DNA of 64,000 nt from Helicobacter pametensis ATCC 51478 (GTDB lineage: Bacteria; Campylobacterota; Campylobacteria; Campylobacterales; Helicobacteraceae): contig NZ_JADE01000008.1 in the NCBI RefSeq assembly GCF_000518225.1, positions 62,001 through 126,000 of the forward strand, given 5' to 3'. Every line of letters starts with the position of its first letter. Within the stretch, counting starts at the first letter, position 1. Below the pieces are notes generated by a model that was given only the letters and a program-made list of their open reading frames with translations, ran no database searches and had not been told where the DNA came from. Made by a program: the position numbers and the translations under genes. Positions 15,686 to 26,401 of this stretch are shown here, one piece after another.

Positions 15686-18600
15686 TCAAAACCTCCAATT
15701 CACCCCTATATTTCCACTAATCCCAAAATACCCCAATCGACTCGCACTCATAGAAGCAAGCAGGGAATAATCCATCCCCCACGAATCATTAAAAGCATAA
15801 TTCCCACTATAAGAGAGCTCGATCCAAGCTCCTTGCATATCTGTTTGAGTGAGATTTGAAGGCAGAGGAGAGATGCCAAAAGCCATATCTCTGGATTTGA
15901 GATTTTTGATATTGTATTTTGCAAGGATAGAAAAAATATTTTGAGATGAGGAAGAGAGAAGGTTGTATTCTATCCCTAGATCCACTGTGGGAATGGTAGC
16001 TTGGATGGCTTGAAAGGTTACTAGATCAAATCTTCCTTCTGGAATCCAATAGTGACTGACTTCAACCCCTCCAACGGGCTTAAGAATATGTTTGATATTT
16101 TTTTGATCAAACTCAAATCCGTATTTGTAGATGGCTTGAAAGAGTAGGCCATAGTTTGTTTGCTTGGCTTGAGTGGTTTGGAGTTGATTGAAGGTATTGG
16201 AAAATATAGGATGATCAGAGAGATAATAGTCTTTGAAGTGTAGATCTTCTTTGAGCATCCCCCCATAAAGATTTGTAAAAAATTCATGATTTTTGTAGGC
16301 GAGGTGCATACCAAGTCCTGCAAAGACTCCATTTCCACTTTCTTTGAGTTTATCTTGGCTAAACTCTGTGTATGCATAGTGCAATGAAGCTCCAATACTC
16401 AAAAACAAATCAGCTCTTGCAATGGGAATATAGTCATATCCTCCACTCACCCCTGCATTGAAATACTCTCCCCCGATAGAGAAATAGCTTCCTTGGGGAG
16501 TGATCCATAGATGGTGTTTTTGTAAGTCTCTTTGTGATCCATGTCTTTGGAATCTCTCTTGAAAGATTCTTCTTTCTAATCGTGCGATAGAGGAGGGAAC
16601 ATCACTTCTTGCTAAGCTATTGTCACTCCATGCAAGGGCATTGAATGCTAGAGTTTGCCTTTTTTGAGGAAGATTGGAATAGGGGTTTTTGGCATATAGT
16701 GCAAAAAGAGATTTGCGATAATAGTCAAATGAGGCAATGTTATTTAAAAGTCTTGAAGTGATGATGATCCCCTCTCTTGCGATGTTTTGCACACTTTGGG
16801 TATGCATAGAGGCAAATCGATCCAAATCTCCTCCATTTCCTTCACTTGCTTGTGATGTGATGAAATCAATAAAGTATTCAAAATATTTCTCTCCACCATG
16901 GATGTTGCTTGCAACGATGGCTTCCATGATGGGGCGATTTTCTCCAATGACTTTCAAAACATCTTGGAGTTTAGAATCCAAAGAAGCATAATCAAGAGAA
17001 AAATCCTTGAGTGCCAAAATGTCTAAAATGTATTGTTCAAACCAGTCGTAGTCTTTGGATGGGGGATTTGTATTGGGTGCTTTATCAAAGACTAAGGCGA
17101 TTCTTTTGTCTTCATTCAAAGTTTGTGGAGTGAGGAAATCAGGGAGCTTGAAGTGCTCATCTTGTGAGTGAAAAATGCTGATGTCTTTATTTGTCTTATC
17201 TCTTTGATCATTGATTGTGTGCTCTGTGAGAATGAGTGGATAGATACCATAGGAGAGAGATTTGAGATCCGTGCTTGCAAAATCGATCTTGAGTTTGGTT
17301 TGAGATGCTAGGGTCAAAGTTCCCCTATTGATATGGAGCTTGGAGTGAAGCGAATCAAAGGTAATGCTTGTTGGGATATTTGCATTTTTGATACCTTGGA
17401 TGGGTTGGATCAAAAGATCTCCATGCACGATGGAGTTTTTTCCATGGAGTGATAGGTTTTCGATAGTAAAACTTGCAAAAGCTTGAGTTTGTGGCTCTAT
17501 TTGGGTGTTTGGCTGTGAATTGGGAGGAATGGTGTCTAGGATGACTTGATCCTCTCCATAGAGTGAGACATATTTGGCTTGAAATGTGGAAGTAGGATCG
17601 AGTTTGATCGAATAGGTCACGGATTTAAGAATGGAAGGATCTTGAAGTCCTTGTAATCCAAAAGAATCAAAAAGGAATTGAATCTTTTGGGCTTTTGAGC
17701 GATCAAATCCTTCAAAAGAACCAAAACGAAGAGGATTGATCACAGTGTTGCTTACTACAATAGAGGTGCTTCCTCTTCCCTCAAGATTGCCCTCAAAGTA
17801 GAAAGAATCATCCTTTTGGGATACTCCCTTGGTAAGAGTTTGTTGAAAACGATAATCTATATAGCTACCCTTGTTGGATGTCAAAACATTTTCTCCATCC
17901 CAACGGTCGATATAAATTTCTGCACTTCCACCAAAAAAGACTTGTGTATCTTTGGCATTTAGATTGGTGAGCAATAAAGCATTGCGTCCAAGGATAAGGG
18001 TCGAATCATTTGTATCTTTGCTCACTTGGATTTTGTCCAAAACAAAGGTGCGATTTTCCCAGTCTTCTTGGGTAAGGCGTGTAGGAGTGGAATAAATATC
18101 ATCTCCGGTGATTCTTCTGACATTTTGAGCTGTTCCTTCTGGGAGATAGGCATGGATCACGGGATGACCCTGCAAGACAAGCTTGCCATTGATGTGCTCG
18201 ATACTTCCGCTGGGATTGAGGATATTCCCATCAAAGGCCAAAAGATTTTCTCCATAACCATAGCAAGAGGGTTCTCCTGGTTTGCCCCATGGACAAGTGG
18301 GTTGATTTTCTAGAGTTTTTGAAATTAAAATATTGTTTCCAATATTTCCATGATAAAGAAACTCTCCAGATCCAGAAATGGGTTGATCAATCAAATCTAG
18401 CATTTTTTTTTCGATAATAAGCTTTGCTTGTTTGCTTCCTGTATTGATGATATTGGCTCCATTATCTGAAGCATTGATTATGCTAAAGGTCAGATCATTG
18501 CCCTTGATGTCCAAAGTCCCACCACGAAAGAGAAAGAAAAATCTATTAGGATCGAAGGCACCACTCTTTCCTTCTGTAAGCTCAAGAGTTGCTCTTCCGC

Positions 18601-19873
18601 TAACCATAACAATATTCTCAAAGGTAGGTTTGGAAGCATCGTTGGGATTCAAAATCACTTTTCCTTCTCCCAAATTAAGCCACCCACCGTTGAAGACTTC
18701 CACGCTTAGTGTACCTTTGCCAATTTTATGCAATGAATCTGGAGCTTCTTTGTATCCAGGTCTGTTGCCTGAGTGTTTTTGCCCAGCTACCCCCTTGACT
18801 TGCCAATGCACTACCGTCCCACTATCGATGTGTAGTCCTCCTCCTTTCCAATAAAAGGGTGTATTCCCATCTCCTATGGGGGAAGTGATGGTGTAGGTTT
18901 GATTGGCATCAAAGTAGATCCCTCCATGTCCTTGATCTGTGTTTGCACTCAAGGTAATGGTCCCACCACCTCTTAAAATGATGTCTTTGTTTTGGGCAGC
19001 ATTGTTGAGAGAGGAGCTAGAGTGAGTGGAGATATTTTGATCTGTCCAAGTGGCAGAAGAACCATTGAGATGGATAGTGGGGTTGGTATTTCTAGCGATG
19101 AGATCATCTAAGTATGAGGGTGTATAGGCAGAGTAAAGTGTCCTCTTCTCTTTTCCTGAATTAAATCCTGCGCTATCTGATCCAGTCATTACCCATTGTT
19201 TTTCTTGAGTGTCCCACATAAAGATAGGGGATCCACTATCTCCGGCTGTTGTTGCAAGACCAAAGAAAGAATCTGGACCATATATAAGTCTAGGACTACC
19301 ATCTTGAATCCCATGATATTTCATAAGTCCCCCAGTTTTGATCCCAGCTTTTTGGATAAAAACACGATCTCCATTTTCACGCTGATAATAAGCATCTCCC
19401 TGTCCAGCTCTTGCAGCATATGTGTATCTACTCGTATCAAGAGGTTTTTGGCGAGAGATTTCAAGAAAAGTGGGAGCATAGGTATCGGTAATAAATTTAT
19501 CACTACGCACAAAAAGAACATCTCCCTGTCCATATTCATTTCCTACATGATCTCTAGTCTGATATGTGGTGCTATGCATTCTGATCCCAGATCCTTTGAA
19601 GGCAGTATAAATATGCATAGCGCTAACCATATAAGAACCTCCAACAAAGGTAGCAGTCAGTCCCCAGTTTGCAACACCCACAAAATCAGGCATCGATATA
19701 TCAAAATGCTTAGTCTCTCCCTTTTTTGATGTGATGAAAAAATTTGAGCCTGCCTGAAATCGACCCTTATTTTGTCCAAAATCTAGATAATCTTGATAGC
19801 TAAAATTATGATCAGCGATGTTGGCAAGCAATGATGAGGCAAATAAGCTTATGGGGTACAAAAAGCGTTTCAG
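15686..19873 (-). CDS. Autotransporter serine protease (S6/IgA1-protease-like), apparent CTG start
   Basis: About 1395 residues. From an in-frame CTG at 19873 the protein begins KRFLYPISLFASSLLANIA, a regular signal peptide, and AAGGAG lies 5 bases upstream; the next start, TTG 19861, is 17 bases from that site and would remove the basic part of the signal. The protease domain (about residues 30-300) has VSAMHIY (His about 87) and TAGDSGSP (Ser about 213), the S6 catalytic pattern. A long passenger rich in beta-helix-like repeats follows, then a C-terminal beta barrel of about 280 residues ending in WRF. No frameshift is visible. A secreted or surface protease acting on host proteins is the family expectation. 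Expression may be reduced by the CTG codon. Confidence 0.88.
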   Translation of the reverse strand: MKRFLYPISLFASSLLANIADHNFSYQDYLDFGQNKGRFQAGSNFFITSKKGETKHFDISMPDFVGVANWGLTATFVGGSYMVSAMHIYTAFKGSGIRMHSTTYQTRDHVGNEYGQGDVLFVRSDKFITDTYAPTFLEISRQKPLDTSRYTYAARAGQGDAYYQRENGDRVFIQKAGIKTGGLMKYHGIQDGSPRLIYGPDSFFGLATTAGDSGSPIFMWDTQEKQWVMTGSDSAGFNSGKEKRTLYSAYTPSYLDDLIARNTNPTIHLNGSSATWTDQNISTHSSSSLNNAAQNKDIILRGGGTITLSANTDQGHGGIYFDANQTYTITSPIGDGNTPFYWKGGGLHIDSGTVVHWQVKGVAGQKHSGNRPGYKEAPDSLHKIGKGTLSVEVFNGGWLNLGEGKVILNPNDASKPTFENIVMVSGRATLELTEGKSGAFDPNRFFFLFRGGTLDIKGNDLTFSIINASDNGANIINTGSKQAKLIIEKKMLDLIDQPISGSGEFLYHGNIGNNILISKTLENQPTCPWGKPGEPSCYGYGENLLAFDGNILNPSGSIEHINGKLVLQGHPVIHAYLPEGTAQNVRRITGDDIYSTPTRLTQEDWENRTFVLDKIQVSKDTNDSTLILGRNALLLTNLNAKDTQVFFGGSAEIYIDRWDGENVLTSNKGSYIDYRFQQTLTKGVSQKDDSFYFEGNLEGRGSTSIVVSNTVINPLRFGSFEGFDRSKAQKIQFLFDSFGLQGLQDPSILKSVTYSIKLDPTSTFQAKYVSLYGEDQVILDTIPPNSQPNTQIEPQTQAFASFTIENLSLHGKNSIVHGDLLIQPIQGIKNANIPTSITFDSLHSKLHINRGTLTLASQTKLKIDFASTDLKSLSYGIYPLILTEHTINDQRDKTNKDISIFHSQDEHFKLPDFLTPQTLNEDKRIALVFDKAPNTNPPSKDYDWFEQYILDILALKDFSLDYASLDSKLQDVLKVIGENRPIMEAIVASNIHGGEKYFEYFIDFITSQASEGNGGDLDRFASMHTQSVQNIAREGIIITSRLLNNIASFDYYRKSLFALYAKNPYSNLPQKRQTLAFNALAWSDNSLARSDVPSSIARLERRIFQERFQRHGSQRDLQKHHLWITPQGSYFSIGGEYFNAGVSGGYDYIPIARADLFLSIGASLHYAYTEFSQDKLKESGNGVFAGLGMHLAYKNHEFFTNLYGGMLKEDLHFKDYYLSDHPIFSNTFNQLQTTQAKQTNYGLLFQAIYKYGFEFDQKNIKHILKPVGGVEVSHYWIPEGRFDLVTFQAIQATIPTVDLGIEYNLLSSSSQNIFSILAKYNIKNLKSRDMAFGISPLPSNLTQTDMQGAWIELSYSGNYAFNDSWGMDYSLLASMSASRLGYFGISGNIGVNWRF

Positions 19874-20004
19874 TGTCTCTCCTTGTTTTAAGTCTTTGAT
19901 TTGATCAAGTCATCTTTATCATAATAATTTTCTAAAAATTATAAAGTCTTTTATTTTTGAAAAATTTTATTTGGTATGAGAATCTGATCGCCATCCCCTC
20001 AAAC

Positions 20005-20997
20005 TTACTTTTGTAGCCAAGGCATAAGCCCTCTCAATCTCTCTCCCACTTGCTCTATCTCATCATGTTTCAAATTGTCTCGTTTTGTTTTGAGTGTGGG
20101 GAATCCCTTGTCTCTTTCTTGGAGGAATTGCTTGGCAAATTCTCCACTTTGGATATTTTGAAGGATTTTTTGCATCGCTTTTTTGCTCTCTTGGGTGATG
20201 ATTTGTTCTCCTGCGATGATGTCTCCGTATTCTGCGGTGTTTGAGATGTGCTTTCGCATCGATTGGATTCCATTGGCATAGATGAGATCTACCACGAGCT
20301 TCATCTCATGCAAGCACTCAAAGTAAGCGATCTCTGGAGGATAGCCTGCTTCTGTAAGGGTCTCAAATCCTGCACGGATGAGGGCATCCACACCTCCACA
20401 AATCACACTTTGCTCTGAAAATAGATCACATTCACACTCATCTTTGAAGCTACTCTCAAAAATCGCACTTTTCCCACTTCCCAAAGCACAGGCGTATTCA
20501 AGGGCGATTGACTTGGCATCTCCTGAAGCATCTTGGGCGACACCGATGAGAGAAATCACGCCTCTACCCTTTTGATACTCACTTCTGACTGCATGTCCAG
20601 CAGCCTTTGGGGCGACAAGGATCACATCCACAAAAGATGGAGGCACGATCTCACCAAAATGCACGCTAAAGCCATGAGAGAAGCAAAGAATCTGATCTTT
20701 TTGCAAATATGGAGAGAGTTGCAAAAATGCTTCCTTATGCCATTCATCTGGCAGAAGAAAAACAAGCATTTGACACTCTTTTGCTAAAGACACTAGATCA
20801 CAGACTTCAAACCCCATCTCTTGAGCAGGGATTATAGAATCTGAATCGGGCTTAAGTCCGATTTTGACTTGATATCCACTGTCTTTGAGGTTTTGAGCTT
20901 GGGCTTTGCCTTGAGCTCCAAATCCGATGATTCCGATTGTTTTGTTTCTAAGGTATTGGGTTGTGCAGTCTTTGTCTCTTAGGATTTCAAGAGCCAT
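20005..20997 (-). CDS. ilvC: Ketol-acid reductoisomerase
   Basis: Second step of valine and isoleucine synthesis, NADPH-dependent. IGIIGFGAQGKAQAQNL is the Rossmann dinucleotide motif; LLPDEWHKE, VAPKAAGHAVRSEYQKGRGV and the knotted C-terminal domain (SEQSVICGGVDALI, FECLHEMKLVVDL) follow. I use ATG 20997 (MALEILRD) with AAGGA upstream, giving 330 residues, the usual class I length; an in-frame upstream extension to 21048 lacks family similarity. Divergent from rnr with 67 bp between starts. Confidence 0.97.
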   Translation of the reverse strand: MALEILRDKDCTTQYLRNKTIGIIGFGAQGKAQAQNLKDSGYQVKIGLKPDSDSIIPAQEMGFEVCDLVSLAKECQMLVFLLPDEWHKEAFLQLSPYLQKDQILCFSHGFSVHFGEIVPPSFVDVILVAPKAAGHAVRSEYQKGRGVISLIGVAQDASGDAKSIALEYACALGSGKSAIFESSFKDECECDLFSEQSVICGGVDALIRAGFETLTEAGYPPEIAYFECLHEMKLVVDLIYANGIQSMRKHISNTAEYGDIIAGEQIITQESKKAMQKILQNIQSGEFAKQFLQERDKGFPTLKTKRDNLKHDEIEQVGERLRGLMPWLQK

Positions 20998-21064
20998 TGT
21001 GTTCCTTGTTGAATGTTTTGGCGGATTATAGCAAAGTGTATAATGCACTCCTTAGTTTGAAGAG

Positions 21065-23011
21065 ATGGAGAATAAGGTGGAAGTCAGGGAGTTTTTGGAG
21101 CTTTTGTGTGTAGGGATTAGAGAGATTCCCAAAAAGCATCATCCTCTTTTTTATGCCCTTCAAAAGCTTGATGTCATCACCAAAAAAGAAAAATTTTTCA
21201 AGCTCAAAGAAGGATTTGCGATCGGCTTCCTTGATGTGGTGAGAAAGGATTTGATTTTTCTGAAGAGTTTTTCTCCATCACACTCCAAGGATTTTAGGGT
21301 GATGGGGGGTTTGAGAGGGCTTGTGAGTGGGGATATCGCTCTTGTGAAGATCGCTTCAAAAAGCACAAGAGCAAGATTAGTTAGTCTTTTGTATTCTCCG
21401 ATTCAAAAAACCCTTGTGTATTTGGAGAAAATCAAAGGCAAGATCTGTGCGATCGATCTCAAAAGCACACAGGATAAGCCCATCATCCACTCCCTCAAAG
21501 CTAAACAAAAAGCCCTGAGCTCCCTCCCACCACATACTGTGCTTGAGATTGAGTGTCGCAGTGGAGAGATTTTGGAGGTTTTGGGGGTGCTTGAAGATGA
21601 GAGCGTGGATGAGAAAATCGTGCTTAGTCGTTATGGAAGGGATGAAGAGTTTTCACAAGAGTGCTTGAATCTAGCAGAGAGCTTTGGGCATGAGGTCTAT
21701 GCAGAGCTCTATCCTAAGCGCAAGAATCTCACTCATCTCCCTTTTTGCACCATTGATCCAAAAGATGCCAAGGATCATGATGATGCGATTTGTTTTGATG
21801 CTACTTCTTGCACGCTTTATGTGGCGATTGCCGATGTGAGCGAGTATGTGAGCAAAGATAGCTCTATAGATAGAGAAGCAAAGAAGAGGGGCTTTAGTCT
21901 CTATCTGCCTCACAAAAGTATTCCGATGCTTCCTAGGAATCTGAGTGAGAATATCTGCTCCCTCAAAGAAGGCAAAGATCGCTTAGCATTGGTGTGGGAG
22001 ATGAAGCTAGATGAAAATAGCAAAGTGGTGGATTCTTGTGTGTATGAGGCATTGATCTGCAGTCATTGGAGCTTGAACTATGAAGAAGTGGAGGAGTGGC
22101 TAAAGGGTGAAAATCTCCATACTCTGCCCCAAGAGCTAGGGCAAAGTATCCTTGGATTTTTCCCCCTAGCTCAGAGAAGTCGATCCAATCGCCTCAAAAA
22201 GGGTTATGACTTTTTGGGTGAAGAAGTCAGGCTGGTGCTAAATAATGCGATGAGTTTGGAGCGTGTGGAGTCTAAAAGTGAGGGGGAGAGCAATAGGCTG
22301 ATTGAAGAGGCGATGCTATTAGCCAATGTCGAGAGTGCAAAGATGCTTGATTCTATGCCCACTTGTGGGATCTATAGAGTCCATGAAGAGATCAAAGAAG
22401 AGCAGTTTTTCAATCTTTTAGAGAGTGTGAGAGTGCTAGGCTTTGCTGAGAAGATCAAATACTCTGATATTCATCAAGGCATTCAGATCATTCAAAAATG
22501 GGCAAAAGAGCAGGGAATGCAAAAAGAGATCGATAGGCTCATCATCAAGGCTCAAAATCAAGCCCAATACTCAAGTGAGAATTTGGGGCATTTTGGTTTG
22601 GGGTTTGAGTTTTATACGCATTTTACCTCTCCCATCCGACGCTATAGTGATTTGTGCGTGCATCGAGTGATCAAAGAGTATTTGAATCAAGGCAAGAGAT
22701 TGGAATATCTAAGCCAAGATTTTGCCCCATTGTCTAAGAGTTTGAGTGATTTGGAGCGAGAGGTGGGCAGGGCAGAACTAGAGTATAAAGATCGCAAATT
22801 TGCACACTGGGCAAGGGCACATATGGGTGAAGAGCTAAAGGTGAGCGTCATAGATGAGTGTTATCCGCCCTTGTGTGTAGCACTGGAGAAAATCAATGGA
22901 GCCAAAATCGTGCTTCAAGAGAGGGGGAGAGTGGAGCGCTTTTGGGAGATGGAGGCAAAGATTGTAGAAGTAGATTTGGCAAATGCTAGAATCTATGCCC
23001 AAAAAGTATGA
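21065..23011 (+). CDS. rnr: Ribonuclease R family exoribonuclease
   Basis: 3'-5' RNase of the RNB family, 648 residues. The catalytic block TIDPKDAKDHDDAICFD carries the metal-binding aspartates, and YTHFTSPIRRYSDLCVHR is the second RNB signature. The N-terminal cold-shock region is short and the C-terminal S1 domain appears reduced, as in the short epsilonproteobacterial VacB/RNase R. The gene is followed at 23 bp by holA, the same order as in H. pylori. Confidence 0.93.
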   Translation: MENKVEVREFLELLCVGIREIPKKHHPLFYALQKLDVITKKEKFFKLKEGFAIGFLDVVRKDLIFLKSFSPSHSKDFRVMGGLRGLVSGDIALVKIASKSTRARLVSLLYSPIQKTLVYLEKIKGKICAIDLKSTQDKPIIHSLKAKQKALSSLPPHTVLEIECRSGEILEVLGVLEDESVDEKIVLSRYGRDEEFSQECLNLAESFGHEVYAELYPKRKNLTHLPFCTIDPKDAKDHDDAICFDATSCTLYVAIADVSEYVSKDSSIDREAKKRGFSLYLPHKSIPMLPRNLSENICSLKEGKDRLALVWEMKLDENSKVVDSCVYEALICSHWSLNYEEVEEWLKGENLHTLPQELGQSILGFFPLAQRSRSNRLKKGYDFLGEEVRLVLNNAMSLERVESKSEGESNRLIEEAMLLANVESAKMLDSMPTCGIYRVHEEIKEEQFFNLLESVRVLGFAEKIKYSDIHQGIQIIQKWAKEQGMQKEIDRLIIKAQNQAQYSSENLGHFGLGFEFYTHFTSPIRRYSDLCVHRVIKEYLNQGKRLEYLSQDFAPLSKSLSDLEREVGRAELEYKDRKFAHWARAHMGEELKVSVIDECYPPLCVALEKINGAKIVLQERGRVERFWEMEAKIVEVDLANARIYAQKV

Positions 23012-23034
23012 TGCAAGATAAATGGAGATAGGGC

Positions 23035-24030
23035 TTGAATCGTCAGCAATTAGATAAATATCTCACCACTCAAACTCCACAAGCGACATTGCTATATGGA
23101 GAATGTGCGTTTTGGATTGATTTGTATTCTAAAAAAATTGCATCCAAAAGTGTGGAGCCTGAGAATATTGCGCGATTTTATTTTGGTGATTATGAGTATT
23201 CTCAAGTGCTTGATTTGCTGGGGCAGTCTTCACTCTTTGGAGATAGCACTCTTGTGATACTCAAACTTGATAAAAAGTTGTCCAAAAAAGAACTTCAAGC
23301 TTTTTTGAATGCTTTGGAAAAAAACGCCCAAAATTCACTCATCATCGAATTTTATAAAAGTGATTCTAGAAGCTCTAGTGAGTATGCACGAGATTTCAAA
23401 GAAATGGCTGGGATGTTTAAAGGCGAGAGGGTTGTTGAGGTGCGATTTTTTGAACCCAATCAAAGTGAGTGTCAGATGCTTCTGGCACAAAGGGCCAAAG
23501 AGCTTGGAATCCAAATTGATATGCGGAGTTTGTCTTTTCTTCTTGGGATGCAAAATGGAGATATAGCTATCGCACTCAAAGAGCTTGAAAAGTTTGTGTA
23601 TTTTGATCGTCAGATTGAAGAAAAGGATGTTGGGGAGCTGTGCAGTGCATTGGGGAGTGTGGAGATCGAGGATCTATTGGGTGCTCTTTTGATGCGCAAA
23701 AATGTGATGGGAATCTATGCAAGACTTGAAGAAGAGGGGCTGGATGAGATGGGAATGATGAGCGCTATTGCTTCTCACTTCTATAAGTTGTTTATGATTT
23801 TTGCTTTTATTAGATCGCATGGAAGAGTTGATGCAAAGGAGGTGCTGGGATATGTGCCTCCAAGTTTTGTTCTTGATGGACTTGTGCGAGAAGCAATGAG
23901 TTTGCGTGAGGGGCAATATAAGGCTGTGTTTGAAGTCATGATTGAGTGGAGGTTGCAGATTTTTTCAGGCAGGGGCAAAATCGGAGGTGCGATCGTGGCT
24001 TTGCAAAAACTTCAATCGATTTTAGGATAG
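23035..24030 (+). CDS. holA: DNA polymerase III delta subunit
   Basis: Clamp-loader subunit that opens the sliding clamp. The 331-residue protein has the pattern of the epsilonproteobacterial delta subunit: an N-terminal segment with [37 protein letters not shown], and a C-terminal helical part with [26 protein letters not shown]. The start is TTG 23035 with GGAGATAGG upstream. Assigned from position (rnr-holA-rpsF in H. pylori) as well as similarity. Confidence 0.82.
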   Translation: MNRQQLDKYLTTQTPQATLLYGECAFWIDLYSKKIASKSVEPENIARFYFGDYEYSQVLDLLGQSSLFGDSTLVILKLDKKLSKKELQAFLNALEKNAQNSLIIEFYKSDSRSSSEYARDFKEMAGMFKGERVVEVRFFEPNQSECQMLLAQRAKELGIQIDMRSLSFLLGMQNGDIAIALKELEKFVYFDRQIEEKDVGELCSALGSVEIEDLLGALLMRKNVMGIYARLEEEGLDEMGMMSAIASHFYKLFMIFAFIRSHGRVDAKEVLGYVPPSFVLDGLVREAMSLREGQYKAVFEVMIEWRLQIFSGRGKIGGAIVALQKLQSILG

Positions 24031-24106
24031 AATCCGAGGCTTTTTATTTTATAAAAAGACCTTGCTTGGCTCTTGTGGAGTTAGGCTAAAACCAAAAGGA
24101 GTTTTT

Positions 24107-24613
24107 ATGAAACATTATGAAACGATGTTCATCGTCAAGCCCACGCTTGTCGAAGAAGAAATCAAGTCTAAGATCGATTTCTTTAAAGAAGCGATTGTCA
24201 AGAATGGTGGTGAGATTGAAACATGCCTAGATATGGGGATGAGACAACTCGCTTATGAGATCAAGAAAAATCAAAGAGGATATTACTTCGTGATTTACTT
24301 CAAGGCTGAGCCTTCTTTGATCTTGGAGCTTGAAAGACTTTATCGAATCAATGAAGATATTTTGAGATTCATTGTTGTGAAGTATGAAAACAAAAAAGAG
24401 CAGAAGGCATGGGAAACGCTTGTTGATAAAGCAAACAATCCACAAAAATATGCCAAAAAGACGCTCAGAAAAGATGATGCTCAAAGACCTCCAAGAAAAA
24501 AAGCAGAGGATGTATCAAAGAGCGAAGAGCAAAGTGTTGAAAAAACAGAAGAGACATGCTGTGGAGTATGTACTTATGATGCATCTCAAGAAGAGGTTTG
24601 CAAAGAGCAGTAA
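24107..24613 (+). CDS. rpsF: 30S ribosomal protein S6
   Basis: Small-subunit protein that pairs with S18 on the ribosome platform. The ferredoxin-like fold is clear: [28 protein letters not shown], and [19 protein letters not shown] 24107 has AAAGGAG at 24095-24101; the reading frame is open further upstream but has no function. An extended C-terminal tail of about 70 charged residues, ending in a cysteine-containing CCGVCTYD segment, exceeds the basic S6 length. First gene of rpsF-ssb-rpsR. Confidence 0.97.
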   Translation: MKHYETMFIVKPTLVEEEIKSKIDFFKEAIVKNGGEIETCLDMGMRQLAYEIKKNQRGYYFVIYFKAEPSLILELERLYRINEDILRFIVVKYENKKEQKAWETLVDKANNPQKYAKKTLRKDDAQRPPRKKAEDVSKSEEQSVEKTEETCCGVCTYDASQEEVCKEQ

Positions 24614-24628
24614 ATTTGAGGTTGGGAT

Positions 24629-25105
24629 ATGTTTAACAAAGTGATTATGGTTGGAAATTTGACGCGTGATGTAGAGCTGAGGTATCTCCCTAGTGGGAGT
24701 GCTGTAGCAACGATTGGATTAGCTTCAAATCGCCGCTATAAGAGACAGGATGGGACACAAGCAGAGGAAGTGTGCTTCGTGGATGCCAAGCTTTTCGGGC
24801 GCACAGCAGAGGTAGCCAATCAATACTTGAGAAAGGGAAGCAAGGTGCTTATCGAGGGTAAATTGACTTATGAGAGCTGGACTGATCAGACCGGTATTAA
24901 GCGCTCGCGTCATGTCATTACTGCAGAATCAATGCAGATGATGGATACCCGTCAAGATACTCAATCTAGCTCGCAAGGATATGATGCATCTCCTCAGTAT
25001 GAGACTCCTTATGCACAACAGCCTCAAGTAGCACAGCAATCAAACTATAACCACCATAGCAATATCCCAGAGATCAATATCGATGATGATGAAATCCCAT
25101 TTTAG
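24629..25105 (+). CDS. ssb: Single-stranded DNA-binding protein
   Basis: OB-fold protein protecting single-stranded [26 protein letters not shown] and [29 protein letters not shown] are characteristic. After residue 115 comes a glutamine- and tyrosine-rich linker and the acidic tip DDDEIPF, which recruits partner proteins. Lies 15 bp after rpsF and 11 bp before rpsR, so all three form one operon. Confidence 0.98.
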   Translation: MFNKVIMVGNLTRDVELRYLPSGSAVATIGLASNRRYKRQDGTQAEEVCFVDAKLFGRTAEVANQYLRKGSKVLIEGKLTYESWTDQTGIKRSRHVITAESMQMMDTRQDTQSSSQGYDASPQYETPYAQQPQVAQQSNYNHHSNIPEINIDDDEIPF

Positions 25106-25116
25106 GAGTTAAATGT

Positions 25117-25374
25117 ATGGAAAAAAAGAAATATTCAAAGCGCTATTGTCGCTACACGGAAGCCAAGATTGAGTTTATTGACTATAAGGATGTTGATTTG
25201 TTGAAACATTCTTTGTCTGAGAGATATAAAATCATGCCAAGACGCCTCACAGGCAATACTAAAAAATGGCAAGAAAGAGTTGAGAAGGCAATCAAAAGAG
25301 CACGCCATATGGCTTTGATCCCCTATATTGTCGATCGCAAAAAAGTGGTCGAAAACCCCTTCAAACTCTCTTGA
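25117..25374 (+). CDS. rpsR: 30S ribosomal protein S18
   Basis: 85-residue basic ribosomal protein; [26 protein letters not shown] and [25 protein letters not shown] are the S18 signature. TAGGAG precedes the start; a second ATG 4 bases upstream is in another frame. The next gene is a glycosyltransferase, whereas in H. pylori this joint carries an outer membrane adhesin gene, so the position is a variable one. Confidence 0.98.
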   Translation: MEKKKYSKRYCRYTEAKIEFIDYKDVDLLKHSLSERYKIMPRRLTGNTKKWQERVEKAIKRARHMALIPYIVDRKKVVENPFKLS

Positions 25375-25405
25375 TTTTAGATCTAGTTGTCAGGGGGGTG
25401 GCTAG

Positions 25406-26401
25406 ATGAGAAAGTCTATGAATCCCTTAGTTAGTGTGATTATCCCTATCTATAATGTTGCTCCATATTTAAAAGAATGTCTAGATTCGGTTTTTTCTCA
25501 AACTTATAAGCATCTTGAAATCATTATGATCAATGATGGCAGTACAGATGAAAGTGAGCAAATTGCAAAAGAATATCTAGGCGATGTGCGTGCAAGTTTG
25601 ATAACTCAAGAAAATCGCGGACTTAGTGCGACTAGAAATGTAGGTATGCATCAAGCTTGTGGAGAGTTGATTATTTTTATTGATAGTGATGATTATCTTG
25701 ATCTAGGATATATTCAAGAGATGGTTGAGATTTTTACTCAGCACAGTGTGGATTTTGTCTGCAATGAACATATTGTTCGATTTGAGCAACTACCCAAACA
25801 GCCTCTTCAAAAAACCCAAGGGTTTCAGATTCTAATCCCTCAAGCTGACAATATTGGTTTTGGTGGGGCGGTGTGGAGATTTATGTTTGCAAAATCATTT
25901 TTGGATGCCTGCGGTGTAGAGTTTTTGGAGGGAAAGATCTATGAAGATGAGGGGTTTTTATATATGGTTGCACCCCTTGCAGAGCGTTTTGTGAAGTATT
26001 TTGGCAAACCCTACTACTATCGTCAGCGCACAAGTAGCATTATGCAAAAGCATAAAAATTTTAGAAGTTATGATTTGCTTGATGTGTTTGAGGCAATTTA
26101 TTTGTTTTATGAAGAGAGAGGACTGCTTGATCGTTTTAATCCTCCTGATTATTTTTTGTGGAATTCAGGTATGGGCTATAGCAATGAAGCAGAATATCTC
26201 TATCGTGCCAAGAAACTAGCTTGCAGGTTAAATCTGGCATCTTCTCCTCATTTTTGCAAGTTTTCTGAGCGTATGCAAGAATTTTTATGTAAGGATACTG
26301 TATCGTATCAAAAATGGATTAAAAGAAGGATATGGATCATACGATGCATAAATTTAGGTAGGAGAATTTTGGGTGCAGCAAAAAGAAGACTTAAGATTTA
26401 A
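25406..26401 (+). CDS. Family 2 glycosyltransferase
   Basis: 331 residues with an N-terminal GT-A domain: VSVIIPIYNVAPYLKECLDS, MINDGSTDES, GLSATRNVGM and FIDSDDYLD (the DXD-type metal site). The C-terminal 100 residues are basic, which fits peripheral membrane attachment. Expected to add a sugar to lipooligosaccharide or another surface glycan; donor and acceptor cannot be told. ATG 25406 follows a GGGGGGTGG stretch; ATG 25418 is possible. The 3' end overlaps the lipase gene by 29 bp. AT-rich relative to rpsR, suggesting acquisition. Confidence 0.88.
   Translation: MRKSMNPLVSVIIPIYNVAPYLKECLDSVFSQTYKHLEIIMINDGSTDESEQIAKEYLGDVRASLITQENRGLSATRNVGMHQACGELIIFIDSDDYLDLGYIQEMVEIFTQHSVDFVCNEHIVRFEQLPKQPLQKTQGFQILIPQADNIGFGGAVWRFMFAKSFLDACGVEFLEGKIYEDEGFLYMVAPLAERFVKYFGKPYYYRQRTSSIMQKHKNFRSYDLLDVFEAIYLFYEERGLLDRFNPPDYFLWNSGMGYSNEAEYLYRAKKLACRLNLASSPHFCKFSERMQEFLCKDTVSYQKWIKRRIWIIRCINLGRRILGAAKRRLKI

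Noticed and set aside
19897..19910. TTGATTTGATCAA as an Fnr-type site upstream of the autotransporter
   Set aside because: Spacer is 3 instead of 4 bases and no Fnr iron-sulfur protein is seen; too weak to call.
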